Below are positions 61,111 to 62,020 of a stretch of 62,020 nt of DNA, piece after piece. Positions within the stretch are counted from its first letter, which is position 1; the number at the start of each line of letters is the position of its first letter. This stretch comes from Lachnospiraceae bacterium (lineage in GTDB: Bacteria; Bacillota; Clostridia; Lachnospirales; Lachnospiraceae). The notes under the pieces were generated by a model that saw only the letters and a list, made by a program, of their open reading frames with translations, was not told where the DNA came from and ran no database searches. The stretch spans positions 1-62,020 of the forward strand of contig JAFVXW010000047.1 in assembly GCA_017500935.1 (NCBI GenBank). The letters run 5' to 3'. A program made the position numbers and the translations under genes.

Positions 61111-62007
61111 TCAAAATTCCACCGGCTCTGTACTCATTTTTACCGGCAGAATTGTCTCACCGTCAAATTCCATCTTATCCAGACAAAGTACACGGTTTCC
61201 GGCTTCCTTGTCCCCGATATAGCGGCGGTGATATGCGATCAGCCACTGATCCTTTTCTTCCACATACAGATATCCGTGATGGCCGGGGCCTTCTGCCACG
61301 CCTTCCTGCACTTCCAGAATAGTAGTATGTTTTTCAAACGGGCCAAACGGCGAATCGGAAACGCAGTAATTGACATGATAAGTACCGTTTGTCCAGTCAC
61401 CGGCAGACCACATAAAGTAGTATTTGCCGTCTTTTTTGAGCATGCAGGGGCCTTCCACGTAGTCGGGAGGTGTGATTTCTTTGCACCAGGAGCCGTCTTC
61501 CAGCGTCACAAAACCATCCATGGTTTCATTCATGACCGCCACATTGCAGTGTCTCCAGCCGCCCCAGTACAGATAAATAGTGCCGTCATCGTCCTTAAAC
61601 AGATGGGCATCGATGGGCTGCGCGTCATTGACAAAATGATCCACCAGAGAATGCCCCAGATATCCCTTAAAAGGGCCTTCCGGCTTGTCGGAAACCGCAA
61701 TTTCCAGTCCGCCCACCGCTTCGTCGCTCTGAATATCATTGCTGGCAAAGATCAGGTAATGCTTGCCGTTTTTCTCAATTTCGGTGGGTGCCCACACCGC
61801 ACGCCAGATGTAAGGGAAATCATTCATATCAATGATGCCTTCATGTTTTTCCCAGTTTTCCAGATCGGTGGAGGTAAATGCTTCCAGATTCATCTGGTCT
61901 TCGTATCTGGTAAAGGAACGTGTCACGTAGATCACGTATTTTCCGTCATAAATTCTTGCTTCCGGATCGGCGTAGTAGCCGTCCACGATGGGGTTTGCAA
62001 ATTTCAT
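61111..62007 (-). CDS. Glycoside hydrolase family 43 protein
   Basis: The 298-residue enzyme has the five-bladed beta-propeller motifs of GH43: the base Asp14 in Y-Y-A-D-P-E-A, the pKa-modulating Asp133 in P-I-D-A-H-L, and the general acid Glu185 in Y-V-E-G-P. It should cleave arabinofuranose or xylose from plant polysaccharide fragments by inversion. No signal peptide is present, so it works inside the cell. AAGGAGG lies before ATG 62007, so the gene is complete, with its promoter outside the window. It may belong to the same catabolic programme as the xylB-isomerase-GH3 genes. Confidence 0.9.
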   Translation of the reverse strand: MKFANPIVDGYYADPEARIYDGKYVIYVTRSFTRYEDQMNLEAFTSTDLENWEKHEGIIDMNDFPYIWRAVWAPTEIEKNGKHYLIFASNDIQSDEAVGGLEIAVSDKPEGPFKGYLGHSLVDHFVNDAQPIDAHLFKDDDGTIYLYWGGWRHCNVAVMNETMDGFVTLEDGSWCKEITPPDYVEGPCMLKKDGKYYFMWSAGDWTNGTYHVNYCVSDSPFGPFEKHTTILEVQEGVAEGPGHHGYLYVEEKDQWLIAYHRRYIGDKEAGNRVLCLDKMEFDGETILPVKMSTEPVEF

Positions 62008-62020
62008 AGGTGCCTCCTTA

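Noticed and set aside
1-62020. A prophage, integrative element or transposon
   Set aside because: No integrase, transposase, terminase or capsid gene was seen; only a phage-like small protein and a T-arm scar hint at past elements.

Overview
The window looks like a chromosomal piece of a gut Clostridia bacterium, most likely Lachnospiraceae. The evidence is the rpsF-ssb-rpsR order, an iron-sulfur two-subunit L-serine dehydratase, AGGAGG ribosome binding sites, YesM/YesN-type two-component genes beside a CUT1 sugar importer that has no ATPase gene, and many glycoside hydrolases. No integrase, transposase or CRISPR array is visible. The species is not identified.

Layout. 1-12 kb is a worn accessory stretch: a thioredoxin cut by the window edge, a broken rhodanese lipoprotein, a two-part ThrE-type exporter, a GNAT enzyme, a broken metallophosphoesterase, and a two-gene operon pairing a HipA/CtkA-like kinase with a protein ending in a serine-recombinase-like HTH. 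A serine hydrolase, a uroporphyrinogen-decarboxylase-like gene, an ECF-sigma/ABC-transporter operon with an internal deletion, and a tiny holin-like toxin with a facing short RNA follow. 12-15.4 kb holds two tandem secreted DUF5722 proteins. 15.5-22.5 kb has a DMT exporter, another GNAT, a broken nitroreductase, a GH2 enzyme with a small membrane partner, a parvulin and a HAD phosphatase. 22.5-29.1 kb has a GH38 alpha-mannosidase and then housekeeping genes (rpsR, ssb, rpsF, DUF951, sirtuin, sdaAA/sdaAB).

29.2-51.8 kb is mostly sugar catabolism. One operon has two Gfo/Idh dehydrogenases and two sugar-phosphate-isomerase-like proteins under a divergent AraC regulator. Next come a membrane-anchored DUF5722 protein, a GH3 enzyme, a fucose-isomerase-like protein with xylulokinase, a divergent LacI regulator with an unrecognised probable alpha/alpha-toroid protein and an ESS-type transporter, and a second dehydrogenase/isomerase set with an Old Yellow Enzyme relative and an IclR regulator. 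51.9-59 kb is a CUT1 importer (two permeases and a lipoprotein) with its own YesM/YesN pair. A PlsC-type acyltransferase, a small membrane protein and a GH43 enzyme close the window.

How it fits together: secreted DUF5722 proteins and mostly cytoplasmic GH2, GH3, GH38 and GH43 enzymes would release sugars from plant or host glycans, and the CUT1 importer would bring oligosaccharides in. The Gfo/Idh plus isomerase-like sets have the composition expected of oxidative (3-keto) deglycosylation, which is an inference. The points most worth a second look are the kinase/recombinase-HTH operon, the three DUF5722 paralogs with aligned catalytic-type glutamates, the two 3-keto-type clusters, and the small-RNA and leader structures near 11-12 kb.
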